Made by a program: the position numbers and the translations under genes. A stretch of DNA of 50,851 nucleotides, taken from Fibrobacter sp. GTDB lineage: Bacteria; Fibrobacterota; Fibrobacteria; Fibrobacterales; Fibrobacteraceae. The stretch is taken from positions 1 to 50,851 of the forward strand of contig JAFWRL010000299.1 in assembly GCA_017520105.1 (NCBI GenBank), in the 5' to 3' direction. This document shows positions 33,636-43,115 of the stretch, piece after piece (position 1 is the stretch's first letter; every line of letters starts with the position of its first letter). The notes below the pieces were generated by a model that saw nothing but the letters and a program-made list of their open reading frames with translations, had not been told where the DNA came from and did not search any database.

Positions 33636-36584
33636 CTATTTCGAGGATTTATCCGAGTCAATCGACTTGATGAACTTATCCAAGCGCGTTGTGAACTGTT
33701 TTGCGCCATCTTTATTCAAATGGTCGTAATCATTCGCCATCGAGGAAGGATAATCATGGTCACCAAACTTATTCTCGTCAAAGACATAGAAATTCGACTT
33801 GTTGTCTGCAAGTTCATTGATTTCTTCAAATATTTTTATGGCATGGCTGCGACGGAGCCCGTGGCGTCCATAAGTTCCCGTTTTCTTGTAATAAGGGCTT
33901 ATCGGGAAAGTCACGCCAACAACTGTAATATCGCTCTCTTTAGCCAAGCGAACAAGATCTTTCAACTTTTCAATATCACCCGAGAAAATCGCAGAACACT
34001 GCTTCAGCGGGGATTTCGCGAGGCACATGTTCAGGTTCGTATCCGCAACACATACATCCATGTTGTAATTCGAAAGACATGTGTTCTGGTCCGAAGTTTC
34101 CAGGCAATTCGCAAGGTTCTTGTTGAACAGGCAATCGCTCCACGTCGAATCACCGCGAATTTCGGACTTGCCGTTTTCATCGTACCAGCCAATGTTATCT
34201 GTAGCGTTATGCCAACCGCGAGCCTTTATAATCGATGGCGCTTCATCTACGGCATTTTCCATAACGAGATTAACAAACGCATCGTCAACGCCATCGGGAT
34301 AAAAATCGTGACTTTTGTCGTATTCGAAACCAAGAGCATTTCCCATGCCCATTCCAATATCCGTTCGACTATCAATATTGTACCACAAGTCAACATCAAG
34401 GCCAACAACAACATATTTCACCTTAGGGCATTGATTCAAGACGTAATTCTTGAAAAGATAATGGATGCAATGCATATCGCAAGGAACCACGCCCATGTTC
34501 ATCGACGAAACGCTCATTTTAGACGGGTCAAAGCCCGCCCACATGTGCGAATTGCCGAGCCCGACCAGTTCTACAGAATCTTTCAGTTTCCAAAACAGCG
34601 GCATTTTATGCGAAAGGAGATAATTTGTCTGGTTCGCTGCAGAAACATACACACCAACACTATCTTCGTCCCAGGCAATCTTTTCTTCGGATTCACCCGA
34701 AGAAGCCCAAAGGCACGGATACCAAATTTCATCACCTTCGACAAGATTCGTGATGGAACTATCCTTCAAATGGATTAACGCGATTTTCAAGTGCGCTCCA
34801 TCGGCATTGACAAGAGACACAACCGCATTCTTTTCGTCGTTCAAGACCCATTCGCTATGGTCAAACGTCATGTTTTTCGGAGCGCCCACAGAAGAAACCA
34901 ACTTGCCCGTGCTATCCGCAATCAGCAGGCGTTCGTGAGTGCGGTATTTCGTCCCGACAAACTTTTTTCCCGTTTCCCCGGCAAAATCAAGGAACAGCGT
35001 CCGCTTAGAAGTCTTGTTCAACGAGACATTACAAGCTTGTTCGCCATTGTACCACAACGAATCTACGGCTTTCGACGTTATCGTAGAGCCCTTCGACGCC
35101 ATGCGAGCACGGAGCAGGCGCGCCCCAGTCACAGTCAGCCGTTCGTCATCGCTGATTCCGCCATGAAAACCACCGTCAAAAAGTTTCGTGGGTTTGCCAA
35201 ACTTGCCATTCGCAAACTTGACTTGCCATGTGCTCGTTTTCTTGAACGAAGATTCCTCCTTGTTATTCGCGGCATCCGTCACATAGACAATCACCGTATC
35301 GCCATTTTCGAGCACGCGCCAACGCGGAATCGCCGCCGAAGCCACATCCAATTTCACGCGGTTACTTCCTTCCGCATCTAAATTACGAACATAGAGCGCA
35401 GATTTTCCGCTAACGCCCTCCTGCCCCGTGCTAAACGCCACCAGTTTTCCGTTCGGAGAAATATCTGGGTGGAACACATTTAACGAATCCTTGATTTCAA
35501 CGACTCTCGGGGACGATCTTCTAAAATCGACATAAGCCAAATTCTTCGTCACGTCGTTACGGAACGCAAGCTTTGCACGGGTCGCACCAAGAAGGGACAA
35601 CAGCTTTTCTGATTTTATCGAAACCGTTGCGCTGGAAGATTCACCCGAAGCATCCAGCCATGTTGGATTTTTGATTTTTCCAAAAGCAAGGCGGAAACCC
35701 AAGTAATCAGAAGCACTTGTTCCTGTCACCGTATAGACATCGCCACGAGCATACAAATTAATCGTCGAAGATTCGCTCCTAAAACTACCGCCCTTGATAA
35801 TGCGTTCGCCAAGGCTTCCGCCATTCGGTGCGCCTACGAAATTCGTAATGGACGTATCCACGAAATTTCCGAGCCAGTCGTTGACCCATTCCGTCACATT
35901 CCCTAGCAAATCGCAGAAGCCGTTTTCATCCTTTTTCTTACAGACTTCGTGCGCCTTGAAATCGGAATTATCCGCATTCCAGCTTTTCTCAGGGTTAAAC
36001 GAAAGGTTTGCGGCAAACGCCCATTCCGCCTCCGTGGGCAAGCGAAACGCCTCAACATCCGGTTTAAACACAAAGTCGTTCATGAGAACGCAGTGGCCTT
36101 TCTTGTCAAATTCAGCAGACGAGTACGTATAAGCGGTATCCAACTTCGCCTTTTTGCTTTTCGCATTGGCAAAGAGAACTGCGTCGTAAAAAGTCACATT
36201 AACCGCAGGCAAAGAATCCTTCGCACAGTCCAGATTCAATTTTCCCTTTTTGCCACCCATCAGCGCATTGAACTCGCTACAGGTCACCTCATGTTTTCCT
36301 AACTGGAAATCGTAAGTGAACTTGACATCCATTTCGGGGCGTTCATTGGCTTTTGCCGATTTAGAATTCGTACCCAGTTCAACATAGTTTCCAGACGATT
36401 TTACCAACGCAAAACCGTCTTGCAATTTGACATCCGAGCAATCATCCTTGGAAGAGCAGACCAAAGGACTTCCCATATTCGTCTGCGTCGGAGAATCGTC
36501 CGAGCAAGACACCATCAAAGCCAGGGCGGCAACCATGACTCCCCAAATCATACTTTCTGTTTTATAGACGAACTTCATATTCAT
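33636..36584 (-). CDS. TIGR02171-type lipoprotein, copy 3 (FGE-like, propeller, SGNH-like)
   Basis: This 982-residue protein belongs to the large Fibrobacter paralogous family known as TIGR02171, function unknown. An N-terminal lipoprotein signal ends near LALMVSC. A formylglycine-generating-enzyme-like domain covers about residues 60-305 (RLPTEAEWAFAANL, GNVTEWVNDWLG, IIKGGSFRSES, YLGFRLAFG) but lacks the catalytic Cys pair. A TolB-like PD40 region follows (HPDISPNGKLVAFSTG near 380). The C-terminal third looks SGNH-like, with GLGNSHMW near 678 as nucleophile region and NDYDHLNKDGAKQF near 954 as the acid-His pair. The first ATG at 36584 overlaps the upstream stop (ATGA), but M3 at 36578 has better spacing from AGGAG. 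It is the third of three tandem copies. Confidence 0.82.
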   Translation of the reverse strand: MNMKFVYKTESMIWGVMVAALALMVSCSDDSPTQTNMGSPLVCSSKDDCSDVKLQDGFALVKSSGNYVELGTNSKSAKANERPEMDVKFTYDFQLGKHEVTCSEFNALMGGKKGKLNLDCAKDSLPAVNVTFYDAVLFANAKSKKAKLDTAYTYSSAEFDKKGHCVLMNDFVFKPDVEAFRLPTEAEWAFAANLSFNPEKSWNADNSDFKAHEVCKKKDENGFCDLLGNVTEWVNDWLGNFVDTSITNFVGAPNGGSLGERIIKGGSFRSESSTINLYARGDVYTVTGTSASDYLGFRLAFGKIKNPTWLDASGESSSATVSIKSEKLLSLLGATRAKLAFRNDVTKNLAYVDFRRSSPRVVEIKDSLNVFHPDISPNGKLVAFSTGQEGVSGKSALYVRNLDAEGSNRVKLDVASAAIPRWRVLENGDTVIVYVTDAANNKEESSFKKTSTWQVKFANGKFGKPTKLFDGGFHGGISDDERLTVTGARLLRARMASKGSTITSKAVDSLWYNGEQACNVSLNKTSKRTLFLDFAGETGKKFVGTKYRTHERLLIADSTGKLVSSVGAPKNMTFDHSEWVLNDEKNAVVSLVNADGAHLKIALIHLKDSSITNLVEGDEIWYPCLWASSGESEEKIAWDEDSVGVYVSAANQTNYLLSHKMPLFWKLKDSVELVGLGNSHMWAGFDPSKMSVSSMNMGVVPCDMHCIHYLFKNYVLNQCPKVKYVVVGLDVDLWYNIDSRTDIGMGMGNALGFEYDKSHDFYPDGVDDAFVNLVMENAVDEAPSIIKARGWHNATDNIGWYDENGKSEIRGDSTWSDCLFNKNLANCLETSDQNTCLSNYNMDVCVADTNLNMCLAKSPLKQCSAIFSGDIEKLKDLVRLAKESDITVVGVTFPISPYYKKTGTYGRHGLRRSHAIKIFEEINELADNKSNFYVFDENKFGDHDYPSSMANDYDHLNKDGAKQFTTRLDKFIKSIDSDKSSK

Positions 36585-39334
36585 TCTCCTAACGTTGAAA
36601 GTAAAGAATCCAACCGATGCGTAAACTGTTTTGCACCAAGAGCGCTCAGGTGGTCCGTGTTATACGCCATTTTATTCGTATAATCGTGAGCACCAAATTT
36701 ATATTCATCAAACATCACCCCACCGAGAGCCTGAACGGAGTCTATAATGTCCTTTGCAACACTTTTCTTGGGACCATAGACGCCAAACGAGCCCGTCAAC
36801 AAGTACCCCGGATTCTGAGGCGGGATAGTCACAACAACTTTGATTCCCTTTGTAAGAGCCGCTTTCACGATGTTCTTGAACGCCAAATAGTTTTCTTTAA
36901 AAACAGGAGAGTTCACATCTTGATCCAGAGAATCCCTAATGAACACAACATAATCCCATCCGTCACTTGGCAACAAAAAGTCTTCCAAATCATAAGGATG
37001 CTGCAAAGCTGTTTCTGGACGTGGAGCGGCCTTCAACGCATCGATAAAGTGTTCCGGCAAGCTATCGACCCAAAAATCATGGTGTTCATCGTACTTGAAA
37101 CCCGGAACCTGGTTATATACAATATCAGTCCATGTCGTAAAGCCGTCATACCAGAAAAAGTCAGGAGCAAGTTCAAGCACCAAAACCTTTAAATTTTTCA
37201 GATGGTTCATGACGTAGTTCGAAAACAGATAATTGATTCCAGTCATCTGCCCTGCAGAATAAGCCATATTCAATAAATTGTAAGACTTTATTTCCTTGTC
37301 ATGGAGCGCAAACATCGTTCTCGAAGAGCCTAGCGCCACCGCTGTTATCTTGTCACGATTTTCCCAGAAACGTTCCAGTTTCACGCTCAGTTCCAAGGCG
37401 CTATAATAAGCGCTAGAGGTATAATAGACACCAGCGCTATCTGTGTCGAGTTCTTCGCTGTCATAATTCATTCTCGAATGCCAAAGGCACGGATGCCAAA
37501 GTTCATCACCCTCAGCAATCGAAATCACCGAACTATCAGACAAATTAATCAACGCTATTTTTTCATGAACACCGTTCACATTTGTAAGTGTTGCAACGGC
37601 AAGATTGGAGCCCCCCACAACCCATTCCGTATGGTCAAACGTATAGCCCTTCGGCGCAGCAACGCTTTGGATAAGTTTTCCATTTGCATCAGTTACCAGG
37701 AGCCGTTCATGAGTGCGATAAGACGAACCCACAAATGATTTGCCCGTTTTGCCTCCAAAATCAAGGAACAGCGTGCGGTTGCTACCATCATTCGCAAGCG
37801 AAACATTGCAAGCCTGCTCGCCATCATACCAAACCGTATCAACGCCAGAAGCAAGAGTTTTGCCACTCGGCGCCACCTTTGCACGCAAAAGCCTCGCCCC
37901 CGTCACAGCAAGCGTTCCGTCGTCATTTACGCCTCCGTGGTACGCTCCATCGAATAGCTTTTGCGGCTTTCCGAACTTGCCATTAGCAAACGGGACCTGC
38001 CATGTACTCGTTTTTGCAAAGGCGGCATCATCCTTATTGTTCTCGGCACTAGTTACATAGACAATCACCGTATCGCCATTCGCAAGGACACGCCAACGCG
38101 GAATCGCTGCACTTGCGACATTCAACTTGACAAGACCGGAACCCGTTGCATCCAAATTCCGCACATAAACATTCGATTCGCCCGGAACCCCTTCAGTTCC
38201 CGTACAAAACGCCACTCGTTTTCCGTCGGGCGAAACATCTGGATGATAAGCACTCAAATCATCCTTGATTTCGACAACAGAAATAATTCCGCTACCAAAA
38301 TCGACATAAGCCAAATGCCCCGTAGCATCATTCCGGAATACAAGCTTTGATACAAACGTCCGCGTCAGATGTTTCATTTCCAAAATCGATGTCGTAAAAC
38401 GAACCACAGATTCCTTGACCGTTCCGCTTTCATCAAGCCATTTTGCTTTTGGAATAGCCCCAAGCGCCAAGCGAAAACCGAGATAATCACCTTTAGTCGA
38501 AGAAGTCACCGTATAAACATCACCACGGCTGTAAGTATTCATCACTGAAGTTTCATTCCTAAAGCTACCGCCCTTGACAACGCGTTCGCCAAGGCTTCCT
38601 CCGTCCGAGCCCCCGACAAAATTCGTCATCGAGCCCTTTTTAAAATAGGTCAACCAATCATTCACCCATTCAAGGGCATTGCCGGCCATATCATAAACGC
38701 CAAGTTCATTCGCCGTCGAAGTCGCTACATCATGCAGTTTGTAATCGGAATTCAAAGTGTTCCAGCTGTTTTGCGGATTCCAACCCTGATTGGCGACATA
38801 AACCCATTCCGCTTCGGTCGGCAAACGGTAGCCATACACCTTTTCGTGAAACGCAAAACCGACCAGATTGTCACAATTACCCGATTCGTTAAACGAAGCT
38901 TCTTTGTACGTATAAACGGTATCTAGATTTTCGGCCTTGCTCTTGGCGTTTGCATAAAGTACCGCATCAAAGAAAGTTACGTTGGTCACAGGAGAATCAT
39001 CACTACAAGGGGCTTCACACTCACCTCCAAATTTTTCACGCAACGCATTGTACTCGCCACGAGTCACTTCATGCGCGCCGATGTAAAAATCATACGTAAA
39101 ATGGACTTCCATTTTTGGAGTTTCGCTATTGCGCACCCCTTTTTCGTCGGTTCCCAAATACGTCGATTTATTATGTGCATCGATATAGACAAATCCATCC
39201 AAATCCTTCGAAGAAAGATTCGATATGTAATCGTCTTCAATCATAAAATCTTCATTATCGGAGCACGACATTCCAATCACTGACAAAAGAAATATCGCCA
39301 ACCAGCACCAATTTTTCAGTATTCCACTTCTCAT
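36581..39334 (-). CDS. TIGR02171-type lipoprotein, copy 2 (FGE-like, propeller, SGNH-like)
   Basis: This 917-residue paralogue has the same three-part plan. The lipoprotein signal is short (WCWLAIFLLSVIGMSC). FGE-like motifs are RLPTEAEWVYVANQ, GNALEWVNDWLT and VVKGGSFRNET, again without the catalytic Cys pair. The propeller starts HPDVSPDGKRVAFCTG. The C-terminal domain has LGSSRTMF near residue 670 and YNTDHLSALGAKQF near 893. The ATG at 39334 overlaps the upstream TGA by four bases and follows GGGAG, so translation is coupled. The SGNH-like part differs from copy 3 more than the propeller does, suggesting that the three copies act on different substrates. That last point is inference. Confidence 0.82.
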   Translation of the reverse strand: MRSGILKNWCWLAIFLLSVIGMSCSDNEDFMIEDDYISNLSSKDLDGFVYIDAHNKSTYLGTDEKGVRNSETPKMEVHFTYDFYIGAHEVTRGEYNALREKFGGECEAPCSDDSPVTNVTFFDAVLYANAKSKAENLDTVYTYKEASFNESGNCDNLVGFAFHEKVYGYRLPTEAEWVYVANQGWNPQNSWNTLNSDYKLHDVATSTANELGVYDMAGNALEWVNDWLTYFKKGSMTNFVGGSDGGSLGERVVKGGSFRNETSVMNTYSRGDVYTVTSSTKGDYLGFRLALGAIPKAKWLDESGTVKESVVRFTTSILEMKHLTRTFVSKLVFRNDATGHLAYVDFGSGIISVVEIKDDLSAYHPDVSPDGKRVAFCTGTEGVPGESNVYVRNLDATGSGLVKLNVASAAIPRWRVLANGDTVIVYVTSAENNKDDAAFAKTSTWQVPFANGKFGKPQKLFDGAYHGGVNDDGTLAVTGARLLRAKVAPSGKTLASGVDTVWYDGEQACNVSLANDGSNRTLFLDFGGKTGKSFVGSSYRTHERLLVTDANGKLIQSVAAPKGYTFDHTEWVVGGSNLAVATLTNVNGVHEKIALINLSDSSVISIAEGDELWHPCLWHSRMNYDSEELDTDSAGVYYTSSAYYSALELSVKLERFWENRDKITAVALGSSRTMFALHDKEIKSYNLLNMAYSAGQMTGINYLFSNYVMNHLKNLKVLVLELAPDFFWYDGFTTWTDIVYNQVPGFKYDEHHDFWVDSLPEHFIDALKAAPRPETALQHPYDLEDFLLPSDGWDYVVFIRDSLDQDVNSPVFKENYLAFKNIVKAALTKGIKVVVTIPPQNPGYLLTGSFGVYGPKKSVAKDIIDSVQALGGVMFDEYKFGAHDYTNKMAYNTDHLSALGAKQFTHRLDSLLSTLGE

Positions 39335-42180
39335 TTTTTATTCTCCCACGACAACAAGAGATCATTCAAATGAGAAGTCAAAATAAAGCTACCACCAGAA
39401 CAAAGATGATCTTCATCTACAGCCATCATATTAGAATAGCTGTGTTTTCCCATTTTGTTCTCGTCCATCAGTACGAAATTCGGGTATTTCTTATTCAAGG
39501 CCTTCAGTTCGTCAATCAACGTTTTTGCAGTGCTACGACGCATGCCATAGCGGCCGAACGCCCCCGTTTTCGCATAAGCCGGGCTTTGCGGGAAAATAAG
39601 CCCCACCACACGGATATTGCGTTTCGCAGCTTCCTTGATAATCGAGATAAGCGCATTCTTGCTATCGTCAATCAAATTCATGTGTTCGTCATAATATGTA
39701 CTGTCCTGTTCAATCTCCGGTTCTTCGTTCCACGAATTACAGACGGTACTTGTATAACGTCCACGGTCTTTCATGTAACTGCTTTCATCCGACGAACCCA
39801 CTGAATTTTCAGTATATTCCAGCAGTCCGTCAGGGTATCCGTCCTTCCAGTAATCATGATTGGCGTCATATACGTAGCCGGGATAATTTTCAAAATCCGT
39901 ATAAAAGAAGTTATCGCCTTCAGGGCCATTTATCTTATGCCAAAAATCAATATCAAGAGAAACTACAAGATATTTAAGTTTTTTCATGTGATTGAAAATA
40001 TAGCGGTCTAAAAAATCTTTTGACGTGTAAATCGAATTAGGAGTTTGTCCAAAGTTCACCGCAAAGAAACGTTTATCTAGCGCACTTGGGCTCACGCCAA
40101 ACATCGGCCTCGACGAGCCCAAAATCGCTACATTGGCCGTATCCCGGTACTTCCAAAGGAGTTCCATCTTAAAACGCATAAGGACAGATTCCCATTTATC
40201 CGATGGATGCAAATAAATACCCGCACTATCGGCATCCAGCGAAGATGCCTCCGAGACAACAACATCTCTACGCCAAAGGCACGGGTGCCAAAGTTCATCC
40301 CCGTTCACCAAATCCAGAATAGAACCATCCTTTACGTTCACAAGAACTATTTTTGAATGCGCTCCACTTGCGTTCGTGAGTGTTGCGACAATATAGCCTC
40401 CCTGCGCATCCCCGACATGACTTAGCACCCATTCCGAATGATCAAAAGAAAAGCCTTCCGGAGCAGCAATAGCCTTGATGAGACGCCCAGTACTGTCAGC
40501 AATCAATAGACGTTCGTGCGTCCTATAGCTTTCACCTACAAACTTAGCGCCAGTCTTTCCGCCAAAATCAAGGAACGCCACACGTTTTGTGCCATCATGG
40601 GCAAGAGACACATTACAAGCTTGTTCTCCATTGTACCACACCGTATCGCGACCACTCGCAAGCGTTCCGCCTGGATTTGCAACGCGCGCCCGCAATAATC
40701 GAGCTCCAGTCACAGCGAGCGTATTGTCATCCGAGATGCCACCATGGTAAGCTCCATCGAACAGTTTTTTCGGAACGCCAAAGCGCCCCTGGGCATACTT
40801 CACCTGCCATGTGCTCTTGGACTTGAATGAAGACGTTTCCTTGTTGTTTCCAGCATCGGACACATAAACAATAACCGTATCGCCATTTTCGAGCACGCGC
40901 CAACGAGGAATCGATGCGTTAGCCTTTATATTCAGTTTAATGGGTTTTGTAGAACTATACGAGAGTGGACGGATATAAATTGTCGATTTTCCGGAGACGC
41001 CCTCCATGCCTGTACTGTAGGCGACAAGCCTACCATCTGGAGAAATATCCGGATGGTACGCATCAGCGGAATCAGCGTATTCCGTAACAAACAACGTGCC
41101 ATTGACATAATCGATATACGCTACGTTTCCCGTGATATCATTGCGGAAAACCAACTTTGTACGATACGTTCCGATATTTTCCTTCACAACAGATGCACTT
41201 GCCATCGGAATAATTCGGCTTTCGCGGACCTTTCCATCGCGCCCCATCCAAGACACTTTCGGAATTTTTCCAAAAGCAACGCGAAATCCGAGATAATCCG
41301 ACTTCGCCGCCGATGTAACAACATAGACGTCACCACGATTGTAAAGCTTTATTGCAGCGGGATCATTGCGATAACTACCACCCTTGATAACACGTTCACC
41401 CTGAACACCGCCATCTGGAGCGCCAATATAATTCGTAATCGTCGTATCCTTGTAATAGCCGAGCCAATCAGAGACCCATTCCTTGACGTTTCCGCCCATG
41501 TCGCAAAAGTCGCCATGAAGCCGGGGATACGAACAAACATTCTTCGGTTCAAAATCAGAATTTAAAGCATTCCATTCTGCAGAAGGGTTCCAGTCCCTAT
41601 CCGCAGCCATAACCCATTCCGCTTCGGTCGGCATACGGTATGCATCCACTTCCGGATGAAAAACCAACCCCTCCATCGAAACACAGTTCCCGGTCGCATC
41701 ATAATTTAACGACGTATAGGAGTAAGCCGTATCATATCCACCACGTTTGCTAAGTTCATTTGTGTATAACACGACATCATAATAAGTCACCTTCGTCACC
41801 GGTAATAAATCGGAATTCTTTTTTTTGCAGCGTTCATCAAAGGTGGTTCCCATGACATCCTTGAACTCGGCGCAAGTGACTTCGTGCCTGTTCAATGAAA
41901 AATCATAATTTAACGCGGCTCGTAATTGAGGACGTTCATTCGCCTTAGCAGACTTGAGATATGTACCCAAAAAGGCAAGAGCGCCTCCGCTCGAATTTTT
42001 CACTTTCGAAGCTTTAATGAGAACAAACCCTTCATGAGTTTGGTCAGCTTCGACCGGAGCATTGAGCCAAACATGATCTCCAAAGAACGTGTCACACCCA
42101 GAAACAAAGAAAAAAAACGATACTAAAAAAAGTATCTTGACAGAAAGGCAGGAACTATTCCAACACTTTGACTTAAACAT
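39331..42180 (-). CDS. TIGR02171-type lipoprotein, copy 1 (FGE-like, propeller, SGNH-like)
   Basis: This 949-residue paralogue is the first of the tandem set. Its lipobox is the clearest (FFFFVSGC). FGE-like motifs are RMPTEAEWVMAADR, GNVKEWVSDWLG and VIKGGSYRND; the catalytic Cys pair is absent. The PD40 region begins HPDISPDGRLVAYSTG. The C-terminal domain carries LGSSRPMF near residue 688 and DEDHLCSGGSFIL near 923, so the Ser and Asp-His positions are retained. The ATG at 42180 has a strong AAGGAGAG site and is 97 bp after the transglutaminase-like gene. Translation of copy 2 is coupled to its stop. Family membership is well supported by the architecture; activity is unknown. Confidence 0.82.
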   Translation of the reverse strand: MFKSKCWNSSCLSVKILFLVSFFFFVSGCDTFFGDHVWLNAPVEADQTHEGFVLIKASKVKNSSGGALAFLGTYLKSAKANERPQLRAALNYDFSLNRHEVTCAEFKDVMGTTFDERCKKKNSDLLPVTKVTYYDVVLYTNELSKRGGYDTAYSYTSLNYDATGNCVSMEGLVFHPEVDAYRMPTEAEWVMAADRDWNPSAEWNALNSDFEPKNVCSYPRLHGDFCDMGGNVKEWVSDWLGYYKDTTITNYIGAPDGGVQGERVIKGGSYRNDPAAIKLYNRGDVYVVTSAAKSDYLGFRVAFGKIPKVSWMGRDGKVRESRIIPMASASVVKENIGTYRTKLVFRNDITGNVAYIDYVNGTLFVTEYADSADAYHPDISPDGRLVAYSTGMEGVSGKSTIYIRPLSYSSTKPIKLNIKANASIPRWRVLENGDTVIVYVSDAGNNKETSSFKSKSTWQVKYAQGRFGVPKKLFDGAYHGGISDDNTLAVTGARLLRARVANPGGTLASGRDTVWYNGEQACNVSLAHDGTKRVAFLDFGGKTGAKFVGESYRTHERLLIADSTGRLIKAIAAPEGFSFDHSEWVLSHVGDAQGGYIVATLTNASGAHSKIVLVNVKDGSILDLVNGDELWHPCLWRRDVVVSEASSLDADSAGIYLHPSDKWESVLMRFKMELLWKYRDTANVAILGSSRPMFGVSPSALDKRFFAVNFGQTPNSIYTSKDFLDRYIFNHMKKLKYLVVSLDIDFWHKINGPEGDNFFYTDFENYPGYVYDANHDYWKDGYPDGLLEYTENSVGSSDESSYMKDRGRYTSTVCNSWNEEPEIEQDSTYYDEHMNLIDDSKNALISIIKEAAKRNIRVVGLIFPQSPAYAKTGAFGRYGMRRSTAKTLIDELKALNKKYPNFVLMDENKMGKHSYSNMMAVDEDHLCSGGSFILTSHLNDLLLSWENKK

Positions 42181-42277
42181 CTCTCCTTAAAAATAGTTTT
42201 TTAAAGGAGCAAAAACCAACAAGAACGGCGCCTAGAAACCCTTTAAGAAGCTGTAAAAACGCGATATAACAAAAAAA

Positions 42278-43060
42278 TCACATTGAATCAGGTAAACGAC
42301 TTTTCGCAATCAACTGATTGGCCCGAATTCCAGGGTACGTCGGGAAAAATTCCTCAGCCATCCGGTACCAAGTAAGTGCTCGACGCAAGTCATTTTCAAG
42401 GTACAAGTTGCCAATATCAAACGCCGCAAGCCCAATAAACTCTTGAGGTTCTAACGGTCGAAACTCCAGCCCGGTCCAGTTCCCGTCTTTGTACTTTTCG
42501 CGATATTCTTCATCGGTGTAAGAAAACCCGCGACGGTTCGGTTCCAAATTCGTAGATCCGTTCGCAGAATTGTAGCGCAAAAAAACATGCCCCGGCAAGA
42601 GGACGGCATCGAGCTGCAAATCGCGGACCTCCGCCACCATAAGCGCAAGCCACGAAAGCCCCATGCAGCCCGATTTGCGATTTGCAAGGACACGCAACGG
42701 CAGCACAGCGTCTTTAGCAACCGAAGCCTCGCCCGCCCCGGCAAATTCGATGTTCCAAAATTTCCACAACAAATTCTTGAGGGAATTTAAAGTATCATGA
42801 GTCGCCGCAATGCTGCTATCAAAGTATGCAAGGCCTTCGTGCCAGTCTCGGATAGAATCAAGGCAAGAGGGCGAACGTTCTTCGAAAGCGCATGCCATCG
42901 CACGATAGCTCATTTTTTCGGGACGCCCACTCCAAAGAATCAGCGAAAGCGCAACAGCAAAAGCAACAATTAACGCCGGCCAGAATAGTTTAGACGAGAG
43001 ACGAGTAGCCTGTCCTGAGCATGTCGAAGGAAGAGACGAGAGATTTTTGCTTTTTTCCAT
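42278..43060 (-). CDS. Membrane-anchored transglutaminase-like protein
   Basis: This 261-residue protein starts at the ATG at 43060 (MEKSKN). An N-terminal helix (LFWPALIVAFAVALSLILW) anchors it. The core resembles the transglutaminase-like fold: NRKSGCMGLSWLALMVAEV holds the putative nucleophile Cys, and LPGHVFLRY holds the His, about 40 residues later. The C-terminus has a TPR-like helix pair (ENDLRRALTWYRMAEEFFPT). Residues 7-23 are encoded by a copy of the dispersed repeat (sequence CCTTCGACATGCTCAGGACA), so the cytoplasmic end has absorbed a repeat. It sits between the AlgX-like lipoprotein gene and the tandem lipoproteins. Its role could be a protease or cross-linking step for surface proteins; this is inference. 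Confidence 0.72.
   Translation of the reverse strand: MEKSKNLSSLPSTCSGQATRLSSKLFWPALIVAFAVALSLILWSGRPEKMSYRAMACAFEERSPSCLDSIRDWHEGLAYFDSSIAATHDTLNSLKNLLWKFWNIEFAGAGEASVAKDAVLPLRVLANRKSGCMGLSWLALMVAEVRDLQLDAVLLPGHVFLRYNSANGSTNLEPNRRGFSYTDEEYREKYKDGNWTGLEFRPLEPQEFIGLAAFDIGNLYLENDLRRALTWYRMAEEFFPTYPGIRANQLIAKSRLPDSM
42992..43045. repeat. Dispersed repeat absorbed into a coding region
   Basis: The phrase CTGTCCTGAGCATGTCGAAGG, flanked by duplicated GACGAG / CGAGAG phrases, belongs to the dispersed repeat group seen in intergenic gaps. Here it lies in frame within the 5' end of the transglutaminase-like gene. Confidence 0.65.
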
Positions 43061-43115
43061 TTTCACACCATCTCTAGTCTTTCGTCTGTAGCGAGCATCG
43101 CGAGCGTTCTTTCGT

